Shown in pieces: positions 54,396 through 63,545 of a DNA stretch of 64,000 nt (positions are counted from its first letter, which is position 1; each line of letters starts with the position of its first letter). The stretch covers positions 21,743,461 through 21,807,460 of the forward strand of contig NC_079325.1 of NCBI RefSeq assembly GCF_029931775.1. Reading direction: 5' to 3'. The translations under genes and the position numbers were made by a program. The notes under the pieces were generated by a model that worked only from the letters and a program-made list of their open reading frames with translations, was not told the DNA's origin and ran no database searches. The stretch comes from Euleptes europaea. Taxonomy: Eukaryota > Chordata > Lepidosauria > Squamata > Sphaerodactylidae.

Positions 54396-54727
54396 AAATT
54401 AAATAAATATTCATAGTAGGGATTAACTGAGGTGGGGTGGGGATGCTGGCTTTTACCCAAATCCACATGTTGTGTCTTCATGCATTTTTCATCACTGTGC
54501 ATTATTGTAGCTTTTTGGCACGCTCCTCTCTGCAGGATGGAGAGTCAGCAAGACAGGCTCTGCTTTTAGGAGTACACAGAGGCTGCTTTTCATCTAAATG
54601 GCACAGGAGGAGTTTGGGTAGAAAACAAGGAAGAATAAGATATCAGTTTTGTTGTTGATCGCACCAGCTTTGCCCTGGATTTTTAGGAAGGATTTTGTAA
54701 ATAAAAGGTTCCTAGATGGCTTGGGGA
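54396..54727. other. Non-coding stretch, nothing recognised
   Basis: No feature recognised. Confidence 0.35.
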
Positions 54728-54918
54728 GGGAGGGAAGGTAGCATGGTATAGTCCAATCTCATCAGATCTCGGAAGTTGGTACTTAGAAGGGAGACCACCA
54801 AAGACGACTCTGCAGAGGAAGGGAATGGCAAACCAACCCTGCTTCTCACTTGCCTTGAAAGCCCCTTGCTGGGGTCACCGTCAGTCAGCTGGGACTTGAG
54901 GGCACTTTACACATACGT
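54728..54918 (+). mobile_element. 5S-rRNA-derived SINE
   Basis: Head TCCAATCTCATCAGATCTCG, middle AAGGGAGACCACCAAAG, tail GTCAGCTGGGACTTGAGGGC. Confidence 0.88.
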
Positions 54919-55447
54919 ACAGATGGCTTGTGATGTTCTCACATCCCAATGTGATGCAGTTATCAAGATTAACTATCTCAGCTGTAAACTGAAGTGCTTC
55001 AGAGTGTGTTCAGCTTAAAAGACTGTCTAAAGGGAAGGAAATTAAATGGAGGAAATTAATTGTCTTGCAGAAAGGCGCTGGTGAGCGTGCGCTGATATTC
55101 AGAGGTAGCTGCGAATGCCTGTGGAGCAAGAAACTCCCACCGGTAGTGAAGAGGGACCTGGCAACCCTATTCATTGCTCAAACTAGAGGGAAGGAACAGG
55201 CCCTGCCTTGTGCCTACCATATGAATGACTCCTGATGTTGAGAAAAATCTGAAATCCCTCCAAGTCTTGTATCAGTGTTTTTATTTGCAAGCCATAGCAA
55301 GTCTTGTGACCAGTGTTTCATAGCACAGATTACCATTCATTCTGGCTGTTCTTCTTGGCCTCTCTCGTCACAAGCATTTTCATGCTTTTCTCCCAGTCTG
55401 CACCCCAATTATATCCTGATAATGGGAGGTCCCCTCCAAGCAAAACA
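54919..55447. other. Non-coding stretch with MITE end fragment
   Basis: About 55131-55168 is a hAT-type MITE end (AAGAGGGACCTGGCAACCCTA). No gene. Confidence 0.45.
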
Positions 55448-55632
55448 CCTTTGTGGCATAGTGGTTAGAGTGTCAGACTAGGAACTAAGAGAGCCAGGTT
55501 CAAGTCCCCGCTCACCATGAAACTCACTGGGTGGCCTTGGGCCAGTCATTCTCTCAACCTAACCTACCTCCCAGGGCTGTTGTGAGGATCAAGTAGAAGA
55601 GGGGAGCAAGTTGGGTTCCAATGGACTTAGAA
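55448..55632 (+). mobile_element. tRNA-derived SINE, second type
   Basis: Head TGGCATAGTGGTTAGAGTG, box-B-like GGTTCAAGTCCC, then GGGCTGTTGTGAGGATCAAG. Confidence 0.82.
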
Positions 55633-57165
55633 GGCTGTACCTCTGCTTCAGATTGTGCTGCCTGAAACTGATGTGTATACAGGAAAATGTGTTGAAAGAT
55701 AGGCCATCTTTTTAAAAAATGTATAATAGTAATACAGTTTTTACCTTTGGGAAAGGAATTTCTCAGTAAGGAGGAAGTGAAGGGGTATGGTAATGCTTAT
55801 GAATATAATGTAAGGTATATTGAAATTATGAACAGTAAGCTCATTCAGGATGGATAAACATTTGAATTGGAGGAACCGGCACTTTTTTTCCCCCCTTGTC
55901 CTCTTTCTCTCAGTACTTTAAACGAAAGACAGACCATCTTGATTAGGTTTTGAAATAATAAGTATTGAGATGGGGTTCGACCCTACATGTATTTTCCAAA
56001 ATGTGAGACATAATTCACATCATTTGTATGTTTTAATTTATTCAGATATGGATATTTGAAAAATAAATAAATACTAAACATCATAAGTATTATAAACTAT
56101 TGTAAAGCAGCCGCAGCAACATTCTGCTGTCATTTGGGCATTAATCTGGGATGCTGCTGACAACGGACTCCTTTGCCCTTTCACCAAACAATCCACCTCT
56201 TGGAGTCCACCCTGTCCTTTCTCTTCAGGCTCTGTAGTTAGGTGCAAATGTTGATCGACATGCTCTTTCGAGAGCACTTGAGAACCATAACCATCGAAAT
56301 ATCAAACCATTTCCAACGGTGAGAAACGGTGGATGGTTTTCCTGGCTCGGGCACCTCCCTCTCCAATTTTGATAATGCCAGGCATTTTACTCTACAGTCA
56401 GCAGGAAGAGGTCCAAGGAGAAAGTGAGGTTCAAGGAGAAAAGGAGCTTACTCTACGTCTGGATTGTCGTTGGCCTGAGGAAGAGTTCTGTGTCACTGAG
56501 AAAGGTTGCATTGAAATTGTTGGGTGGTCCAACTAAAGGTCAAATTCTGTGTGAATGCTAGCAATAAAGATGCCAACGCTTTGGCGGAAGATGAGCAGAC
56601 AGATGGAAGCCCACGGGTGATCCTTTGTTGTTGGCGTTTTTCAGGCACAGACCCTGATGGAGATACTGGGAATGGGCCATCATTAGTTGCTTTGATTGTT
56701 CTGCACCTCCTGCTGTCACCTCAACAGGTGAACATCTCTCACAAATGCAAGGTCACTTACCAAAAGTTCTTGTTTCTACCCAACCTCCAGGAGGAGAGAA
56801 AGGGGGAAGAGGAAGAGAAGGCTGCCAAATCTCACACGGCACAAATTTCACAAGTGGTTCTGAAGGCCGCCGAGAGGAGACCACCCTGAGATCCGGCATC
56901 TTCTCAGGGCCACACAGGGAAAGCTGGTCCACAAAGATGAGAGGAAAGTCCTGGACCCGAGTGCCAACTGAACCACCAGCAAGGACTGACTGAGAAACTA
57001 TTCGCTGACCCCCATTTGGAGAAGCAGAGGCATTTGCAACTTGAAAAGAGGGAGAAAGGAGATCAAGAGGTGATATCATTATTAGTACCTTTGTAAGTGT
57101 TTAGATCATTAATCCACAGAAGAACACTCTGTGAAAACAAAACAAAAATCCCTGATTTATTGCAC
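55633..57165. other. Long apparently single-copy stretch
   Basis: Open frames occur on both strands (for example 56524-56889 plus and 56753-57079 minus), but none shows a recognisable domain. On the minus strand an AATAAA lies near 56035-56065 downstream of the 56277-56074 frame, so an old retrocopy or unannotated transcript end is possible. Confidence 0.3.
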
Positions 57166-57403
57166 AGAGCCAGTGTGGTATACTGGTTAGGGTTAGCTTA
57201 GGATCTGGGAGACCCACATTAAAAACCCCATTCTGCCATGGAAGCTCACTGGGTGACTTTTAGCCAGCCAGTCTTTCTCACCCTCATCTACCTCACAAGG
57301 TTGTTGTTATGAATAGGGGAGGGGAGTGGGAGAGAACAATGTTGCAAGACCCTTTTGGACCCCGCTGGGAAGAAAATCAAGGTATAAATAGCAAAATAAA
57401 TGA
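57166..57403 (+). mobile_element. tRNA-derived SINE, second type
   Basis: Head AGCCAGTGTGGTATACTGG, AGCTCACTGGGTGAC, GGTTGTTGTTATGAATAG and tail AAATAGCAAAATAAATGAA. Confidence 0.82.
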
Positions 57404-57539
57404 AAGATTCTATGGGTTTCATCACATGGGTCGAATGCATCTCAGACACCCAAAGGCAGCAGATGGGTGGGGGGAGAAATCGTGAGCAATGGGGTTTACA
57501 GGCTATGGAAAACAATAGCAGGGGGTAACTTAAATTTCT

Positions 57540-58070
57540 TACCTTTCCTTTATTCCTTAGAAGCTCCTTGATCCATTGATCTTGAGCAGAGTAGTTTTAA
57601 ATCGACTGTTTGAGGGATATAAGGACTGAGATAAATCTTGCCACTGCCAATATAGCCTTGGGATCCCTATCACTTAATTAAAAAGGCATGATATCAGACA
57701 CAGAGGCATTGGATTTATGTATTAAAAGAGGAGGAATATAACGTGATCTAAGATCCTCATAGAAATGACATGAGCAAATGAGTCTATAGAGCCGGAAGCA
57801 CAGGGGTAAGTCCTTTCTGAATATGGTAAATTCAAAATTCTGCCTTACATTACCATAGAAGGGTTGGCATTTGATCTGGCTAGAAAGAAGGCTCTAGAGA
57901 GACGAGGGACTGTCAAGTAATAAGTATAGGCAGGCAAGCCACTTGGTGGTATTCTGAAAAACTGAGATGAGCACACGCGACGAGCACAGAAAGATATGTT
58001 ATCATAATCAACCTCTTTGATATGCTTTTTTATTATAAAGCTTCTGTTTTTCCAAGATCTGATATCCTAG
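57540..58070 (-). mobile_element. LINE C-terminal fragment, R4/Dong-like
   Basis: On the minus strand the degraded frames read FFLARSNANPSM, GRILNLPYSERTYPC and FAHVISMRILD. This is the same cysteine-containing C-terminal block as in the LINE at 14400-17030. Several stops. Confidence 0.6.
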
Positions 58071-58072
58071 AT

Positions 58073-58450
58073 AATCCACAGTGGGTAGCCGTGTTAGTCT
58101 GTCTGCAGTAGTAGAAAAGAGCAAGAGTCCAGTAGCACCTTAAAGACTAACAAAAATATTTTCTGGCAGGGTATGAGCTTTCGTGAGCCACAGCTCACTT
58201 CTTCAGATACAGCTAGAATGTGAATCCATCTGTCTTTAAGTAGAGGAGACGCCTGCTATTCACATTTACATACTGTTAACATTTACATACTAATGTCTGT
58301 CTGAATTCACTCTCCTCTACTTAAAGACAGATGGATTCACATTTTAGCTGTATCTGAAGAAGTGAACTGTGGCTCACGAAAGCTCATACCCTGCCAGAAA
58401 ATATTTTTGTTAGTCTTTAAGGTGCTACTGGACTCTTGCTCTTTTCTACT
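58073..58450. mobile_element. Fold-back Penelope-like element
   Basis: Arms of about 140 bp (58110-58249 and 58311-58450) are near-perfect inverted copies around a 61-bp centre. The arm carries GACTAACAAAAATATTTT, CTTTCGTGAGCC and a CTGAAGAAGTGAxC...GAAAGC hairpin like a degraded hammerhead core. The same element occurs at 22728-22937. Confidence 0.65.
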
Positions 58451-59160
58451 AGAAAATATTTTTGTTAGTCTTCAAGGCGCTACTGGACTCTTGCTCTTTT
58501 CTACTAGAAAATATTTTCGTTAGTTGGTTCTTGTAGGTTATCCAGGCTGTGTAACCGTGGTCTTGGTATTTTCTTTCCTGACGTTTCGCCAGCAGCTGTG
58601 GCAGGCATCTTCAGAGGAGTAACACTGAAGGACAGAGACACTGTCCTTCAGTGTTACTCCTCTGAAGATGCCTGCCACAGCTGCTGGCGAAACGTCAGGA
58701 AAGAAAATACCAAGACCACGGTTACACAGCCCGGATAACCTACAAGAACCGATGAACTCTGACCGTGAAAGCCTTCAACAATATTTTTGTTAGTCTTTAA
58801 GGCGCTACTGGACTCTTGCTCTTTTCTACTGGAAAATATTTTTGTTAGTCTTCAAGGCGCTACTGGACTCTTGCGCTTTTCTACTAGAAAATATTTTTGT
58901 TAGTCTTCAAGGCGCTACTGGACTCTTGCGCTTTTCTACTGGAAAATATTTTTGTTAGTCTTCAAGGCGCTACTGGACTCTTGCTCTTTTCTACTGGAAA
59001 ATATTTTTGTTAGTCTTCAAGGCGCTACTGGACTCTTGCTCTTTTCTACTGGAAAATATTTTTGTTAGTCTTCAAGGCGCTACTGGACTCTTGCTCTTTT
59101 CTACTGGAAAATATTTTTGTTAGTCTTCAAGGCGCTACTGGACTCTTGCGCTTTTCTACA
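58396..59160 (+). repeat. 55-bp tandem array
   Basis: Units of exactly 55 bp start at 58396, 58451, 58506 (interrupted by the palindrome at 58526-58750), then resume and continue at 58831, 58886, 58941, 58996, 59051 and 59106. The unit is the terminal part of the fold-back element at 58073, from GAAAATATTTTTGTTAG to GCTCTTTTCTACT. Later units are almost identical (TCTTCAAGGCGC). Confidence 0.95.
58526..58750. repeat. Near-perfect 110-bp palindrome inside the tandem array
   Basis: Arms 58526-58635 and 58641-58750 differ at one position (A58544 against C58732) around a 5-nt loop. A CTGAAGATGCC...GGCGAAAC segment in the arm is hammerhead-like but degraded. Surrounding unit sequence (ATATTTTCGTTAG, ATATTTTTGTTAG) is repeated on both sides, consistent with target duplication. 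Confidence 0.92.
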
Positions 59161-59353
59161 ACAGCATGTTAGAAAAAATTTTGTGCTTTTATTTTTTTCT
59201 TTCTGTTTTTGAATATTGGTTAGCAATGGGGGGCGGGCGCAAGCAGCGAGCCTCGCCTAGGGCGCAAAAGCGACCAAGCCCGGCCCTGCGCACGCTGCTC
59301 CAGGGGAAGCGCGCGCCGCGGCGGGGGCGTGGCCCGCGCGCCGCCCTCCGAGG

Positions 59354-59372
59354 ACTACACTTCCCGGCGGGC
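59354..59372 (+). promoter_or_regulatory. ZNF143/SBS-like promoter motif
   Basis: ACTACACTTCCCGGCGGGC fits the ACTACAnnTCCC core typical of ZNF143-bound CpG-island promoters. It lies about 105 bp before the ATG. Confidence 0.5.
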
Positions 59373-59475
59373 TTTGCGGGCGGCGGGGGCGTGGCTGGCG
59401 CGCCGGGGAGGCTGTGTGCGGCGGCGGCGGGCGGGCGGCGGCGCGCGGAGTTCCCTGTCCGCCCAGCCGCCCTCC

Positions 59476-59641
59476 ATGTCGGCCGCCAGCTGTTGCCGAC
59501 CGCCCCCCTCGCAGGGGCCGACGCTGGGCAGGGACATCCCCGGCCCCGCCAAGCGGCCCAGCCTCCCCGAGGGGGTCCCGCTCCTGCCCGGGGGCTACAG
59601 CACCACGCCGGGGGGGACGCTCTTCGGGACCACGCCCGGGG
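59476..59641 (+). CDS. EIF4EBP1: eIF4E-binding protein, first coding exon (EIF4EBP1-like)
   Basis: Encodes the N-terminal 55 residues of a 4E-BP, a small disordered cytoplasmic protein that binds eIF4E and blocks cap-dependent translation until mTORC1 phosphorylates it. Visible are MSAASCC, an RDIP variant (19-22) of the RAIP motif, and two priming sites YSTTPGG (41-47) and FGTTPGG (50-56), equivalent to Thr37 and Thr46. The last glycine codon is split by the donor GTGAGC at 59642; the next exon, expected to begin TRIIYDRKFL, lies outside. The spacing GVxLxPGxYSTTPGG fits human EIF4EBP1 better than EIF4EBP2 (LPHDYCTTPGG), although NPFFR1 synteny would predict EIF4EBP2. Family certain, paralogue about 60%. 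The start is the first ATG in the CpG island in good context (CTCCATGTC is moderate). Confidence 0.85.
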
Positions 59642-59852
59642 GTGAGCCAGCCAGGCCGCGCGCAGACCTGGAGGGGGGGGTGGGGGGGCGTTTCTCGCGG
59701 CGCGAGCCTGCAAGCCTCTGGGCGTGTGCAGAGTGCTGCCGAGGAGTCCCCTCCCGCCCGGGGTCTCTGCAGGAACAGCCTTTGGGCGCGTGCAAATGTT
59801 GGCGAGTTAAACCCTCCCCCCCCCGCAAAGGCACTCTGCACATGTTCTAAGC

Positions 59853-60285
59853 CCATATGTGGGGCACCAGTTACGACTCAGAAGAGTTGGGGGGAAAGAA
59901 CTCCTGCACGTGCTCAAAGGGCCAAAGGCACTCTGCGCATGTTCCAAGCGCACATGCTGAAAGCACGCCACACTGTAATAAGAATGTAATAACTATGTGT
60001 TTGGTTAGTTTTTGTGAATTTCTTTATAGATATACCATTCTTATTATGTAGCTATCTATACTGTTAATTTTTCCCCTCTTTTTTATTTCCTTTGTTGTTT
60101 TTATTTTGTTTTTTTTCTCTTTCTGTTTGAAAATTTATTAAAAATCTTTAATAAAAAAAAGAAGAAGAGCAGTGTGGCGTGCTTTCAGTATGTGCGTTTG
60201 GAACATGTGCAGAGTGCCTTTGAGCACGTGCAGGAGTTTTTTTCCCCCCAACTCTTCTGAGTCATGACTGGTGCCCCACATATGG
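59853..60285. repeat. Inverted repeat with about 120-bp arms
   Basis: Arms 59853-59975 and 60170-60285 are close inverted copies (TGTGGGGCACCAG, CTCCTGCACGTGCTCAAAGG, GAAAGCACGCCACACTG). The spacer of about 194 bp ends with TTATTAAAAATCTTTAATAAA, like a retroelement 3' tail. Confidence 0.88.
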
Positions 60286-61415
60286 GGTTAGGAGGGCGCC
60301 CTGAGAGTCCAGACATGGGGGTGGAACAGACATTGGGGTTCCTTTGAGTCAGCAACTTGTATTTTATTTATTTTTTCCTCCACTCCAGGGGCGTTGGTCA
60401 GGCATGCTTTTGAGCATGTCCAGAGCGCTGCCTTGTCTGAACATGCAGTCTCAGCTACAAAATTGGAGAGGAGGGTTTTGCCCTGGCATTTCTCCTTTTA
60501 GCTGTTAAGTACTTGGTGTGTTGCTTGCGCTTCTTAAGAGGAGGTGACCCATTGTTCAAGCAGGCAGATATTGAGGCTCATTTGAGGCAGGGCTAAGCCC
60601 AGAGCATTGTTTTTATTTGAGAAATACTTGGACACCGTTGAGCTGTTTTTTCCTTGTTGTGAACTATACATCCTTTGCATCAATTGTGCTAATATGCCAT
60701 ACGTACTTCAGGGTAATTCAGCTCTAAGTATTTATCGGTAAGGGTTGATTCCTGGTTAGGGAAGTGTGCTACAGACATACATGACCCCCCCCCCTCACCT
60801 TCGTTTTTATATAATAAACACTGGAGTGCTTCTGAGTTTATACAGCGAGGAGAACATTCCTGATTTTAGCTGGGAGGGATAAGGCGGTTTCCCGACACCA
60901 GGGATCAAGGAGGAACATCTGAAACAGTGACTCGGTTGAGTGTGTAGAGAAACACACACACTCCGAAAATCCTGTGCTTTTAAAAAACCAGATAGGCAAC
61001 TGGTTGGAAGCTGCCTGTTGGTGCCTTCAGTATGGAAAGAAATAACTAAAACCAGAGACTGCAGGTGGGGCAGAATCCGCTTAGGGGATACCCAAAAACG
61101 GCCTTCAGTTTAGAGATATAGGATAGGTAACAGTGGAGTTGAGAGAGAGGTGCCAGGGATGACAGAATGTGTGGGGTGTGTGCGGAAGGCTCTAGGCCCC
61201 AAGGGCAGGGGGTGATGTATTGGGTTGGAACATGAGTGCAGATTCTGGGGTAGTTAATGGTTGCAGATAAGCAGGTGTTGCCGGGTGAATCCTTGCAGGG
61301 GCGTTGAAGAGAGTGATGCACACATTTTATAGTTGTGGGACTTGGTGCACACTTGGCTGCCTCTGATGAAATCGGCTCAAGCACAGGAACACTTGCGCTT
61401 GCCATAAATGTGGTA
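60286..61415. other. Intronic stretch, nothing recognised
   Basis: C-run at about 60786; no exon or named repeat. Confidence 0.4.
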
Positions 61416-61691
61416 GGGGGTTATCACACTTGTATTCCCACCGATGTATTAAGAATTTGAAAATGTTATAAAAAATACTGTTCGCACTTTCTATGTATTC
61501 CCAGCGATGTATTAAGAGTTTGAAAACGTTATAAAAAATGCTGTTCGCACATTGTTTGGCCCCTTTAGCTGTGAAGACATCTTCCAACCATTTATAAGCC
61601 GTGGTGACCAAAAACCCTTTTAAAGCGATGTTTTTTATAATGTTTTCAAACTCTTAATACATCGCTGGGAATACAAAGTGCGGTAACCCCC
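61416..61691. mobile_element. MITE with GGGGGTTA inverted ends and internal duplication
   Basis: Ends GGGGGTTATC and GGTAACCCCC, with GTA flanking both sides. The left arm is duplicated directly (61431 and 61495, 64-bp period) and matched in reverse at 61622-61677. A 3-bp flank fits PIF/Harbinger-like insertion, tentatively. Confidence 0.65.
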
Positions 61692-62544
61692 GTAGTCTCA
61701 AGGGTACTACGAATTTATTTATTTATTTGCTGCAGCTGGTGAGCACAGCAAAGCCCCTGGAATTGTGCAGGAATAGGAAGGCTGTTAATGCTGGAGAACG
61801 CCCTGGGATTTGTAAGACATCCCATGTGCTTGCTTGCGGTCTGACTCAAAATCTGTTTACTTGGGAGCTATGTCCCACAGAGACTCATGGTGCTTACTTC
61901 CAAGGAAGTATGCTTAGGTTGTAGGCTTTCTCCATCCTTTTGCTCGGAGGGTGGTAGAAAGACGGATTTCTCTTGATGGTGCAGAATGCGTGTCTTCTGA
62001 AAGGCATGTGCCTTTTAGCGTCTTGGAATGGGATCCGCCTGGGAAACTGGGAAGATTAGACTGCATCCGGAGCTGTTGGGCCATCTGCTGATGGCTTTCC
62101 TGGACAGGACAGCAGGAATTAAGAGGTGAATGATTCTGTCATCGCAGGGCAGTGATGCTGAAGGAGGCTGGGCGACTGCAGGAAGGAAGAGGTTTAATCC
62201 TGGGAGTGGTCATGCGTGCAAACTTTCCAAAATATCTCTGTGTACAGCAACTTCATCCTAGATTGGAGAGAGGAACAGCCTCACCTCCATTACCCCCCTG
62301 GCCATTCTGTTCAGTTTCAGATATTCTGTGCTCTGTAGCGTTTATGGAAAATAAACAAGTTATATAATCTCTTGGAATAGCAATCAAGGAGCTCCTACTG
62401 AGTTGGTGAATGTTTCATTATAAATAATCACGTTATAATAATAAGAGCGTTTGTTCATAGTTAACTGTTCAATAGCATGTATTGTTGCTTTAGGCTAAGG
62501 AAACAAGACCTACGATGGTGTCCTTAGCAATAGTAACGAGACGT
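61692..62544. other. Intronic stretch, nothing recognised
   Basis: (ATTT)n-like tract near 61712. ACTTCCAAGGAAGTATGCTTAGG near 61895 (shown in part) resembles the small MITE family. Confidence 0.4.
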
Positions 62545-62775
62545 AGCAGTTATATAGTACTTTACTTTTATAGTACTTTCATTTGTACATGTTATCTTCC
62601 TATCATTCAAGCAGTCCTGTTCAGTAGGCCGTCATCATCCCAGTATTGTGAGTGGAGGGTTGAGGCTGAATGAAAGTAGCTTGCCTGTTCTATGAGAGAG
62701 GCAAAATTTGAACCTGGGACTGCCTGAGTCACAACTGCTTCCCTTAGCCACGATGTTACACTAGCTCCTTGTAGG
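62545..62775 (-). mobile_element. Old tRNA-derived SINE
   Basis: Reverse orientation: ATTTGAACCTGGGACTGCC box-B-like region and TAGCCACGATGTTACACTAG head near 62750; diverged. Confidence 0.6.
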
Positions 62776-62880
62776 CCAAGCAGATATTTTTATTGGACTG
62801 GTGTGTCTGGCATTTTTGGTGTGTTTCTGACTGTGTCCACGCAGAGAACAGAACCATTGCCAATGTGAAAAGACTGTTTT

Positions 62881-62970
62881 ACAGTGCAATCCTAAAGAAC
62901 GTTATTCCAGTTTAAGCCCATTCATTTCAATAGGCATAGACTGGAATAACTCTGTTTAGGATTGCACTGT
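62881..62970. mobile_element. Small hairpin MITE
   Basis: Ends ACAGTGCAATCCTAAAG and TTTAGGATTGCACTGT are inverted repeats; inner arms TTATTCCAGT and ACTGGAATAA also pair. About 90 bp. Diverged copies at 21598 and 53298. Confidence 0.8.
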
Positions 62971-63005
62971 TGCTCTCTTGCAACGAACGTTTCTGTTAAA
63001 GGTTG

Positions 63006-63042
63006 TTTCTCTCTTTCTCTCTCTCCTTCTCCCTCTCTCTCT
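63006..63042. repeat. (TC)n-rich simple repeat
   Basis: Imperfect TCTCTC/TCTTTC run. Confidence 0.8.
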
Positions 63043-63185
63043 GTGTTAACCGTTGCTTGCACCAAGTTTAAAATGTATGGCAAGCAGAAAAGTCAAGTTT
63101 TTGGACATGTCTTTGTGTTTGGGAGTTATATTATGAAGGGATGGAGTAGAATTGGGTCTGGCTATGGAATATTTAGCCCTGACCT

Positions 63186-63372
63186 GAATAGCCTAATCTC
63201 ATCATATCTTGGAAGCTAAGCAGGATCAGCCATGGTTAGCATTTGGATGGGAGATCACCAGGGAACACCAGGGCTGCTATGCAGAGGCAGGCAATGGCAA
63301 ACCACCTCTGAACATCTCTGGCTTTGAAACCCTACGGGGTTGCCATAAGTCAGTTGTGATTCGAAAGCAAAA
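63186..63372 (+). mobile_element. 5S-rRNA-derived SINE
   Basis: Head CCTAATCTCATCATATCTTG, middle GGATGGGAGATCACCAGGG, tail GCCATAAGTCAGTTGTGATT. Confidence 0.88.
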
Positions 63373-63399
63373 TAAATAAATGGAATATTCAGCGGAAGA

Positions 63400-63545
63400 A
63401 GCCAGGGTTAGCCTGGTTATTATAGACTCACAGGGGCGCTTTCTGCGCTCTTTGTTTTGTTCTGTTAAGCAAACTTTGGAAAAGCAGAGAACATGGCCAG
63501 CGAACTGAGGGCACAGTGTAGCCGCAGGTTTCATTGGCCCATATC
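63400..63545 (-). repeat. Fragment of the long-TIR repeat (24430 family)
   Basis: GGGTTAGCCTGGTTATTATA and GCAAACTTTGGAAAAGCAG are the reverse of the left part of 24430-24860. Confidence 0.6.

Larger units (their letters stand above)
59225..59720 (+). promoter_or_regulatory. CpG-island promoter of the 4E-BP gene
   Basis: Abrupt change from A/T-rich DNA to dense CpG. Several GC boxes (GGGGGCGGGCG near 59228; CGGGGGCGTGGC near 59321 and 59383). No TATA box. The transcription start is probably a little upstream of 59476. Confidence 0.85.

Noticed and set aside
56524-56889. 121-codon open frame, with an overlapping minus frame at 56753-57079
   Set aside because: Neither frame is recognisable; overlapping open frames on both strands suggest chance in a purine-rich region.
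25600-59000. Search for LRRC20 exons between the two genes
   Set aside because: No leucine-rich repeat pattern was noticed on either strand. Short exons could be missed by eye, so absence is not proven.
58396-59160. Possible CRISPR-like direct repeat array
   Set aside because: Units are contiguous with no variable spacers, and the DNA is vertebrate.
59189-59856. Long open frames on both strands over the CpG island
   Set aside because: High GC removes stop codons; only the 59476-59641 frame has 4E-BP motifs and a splice donor.
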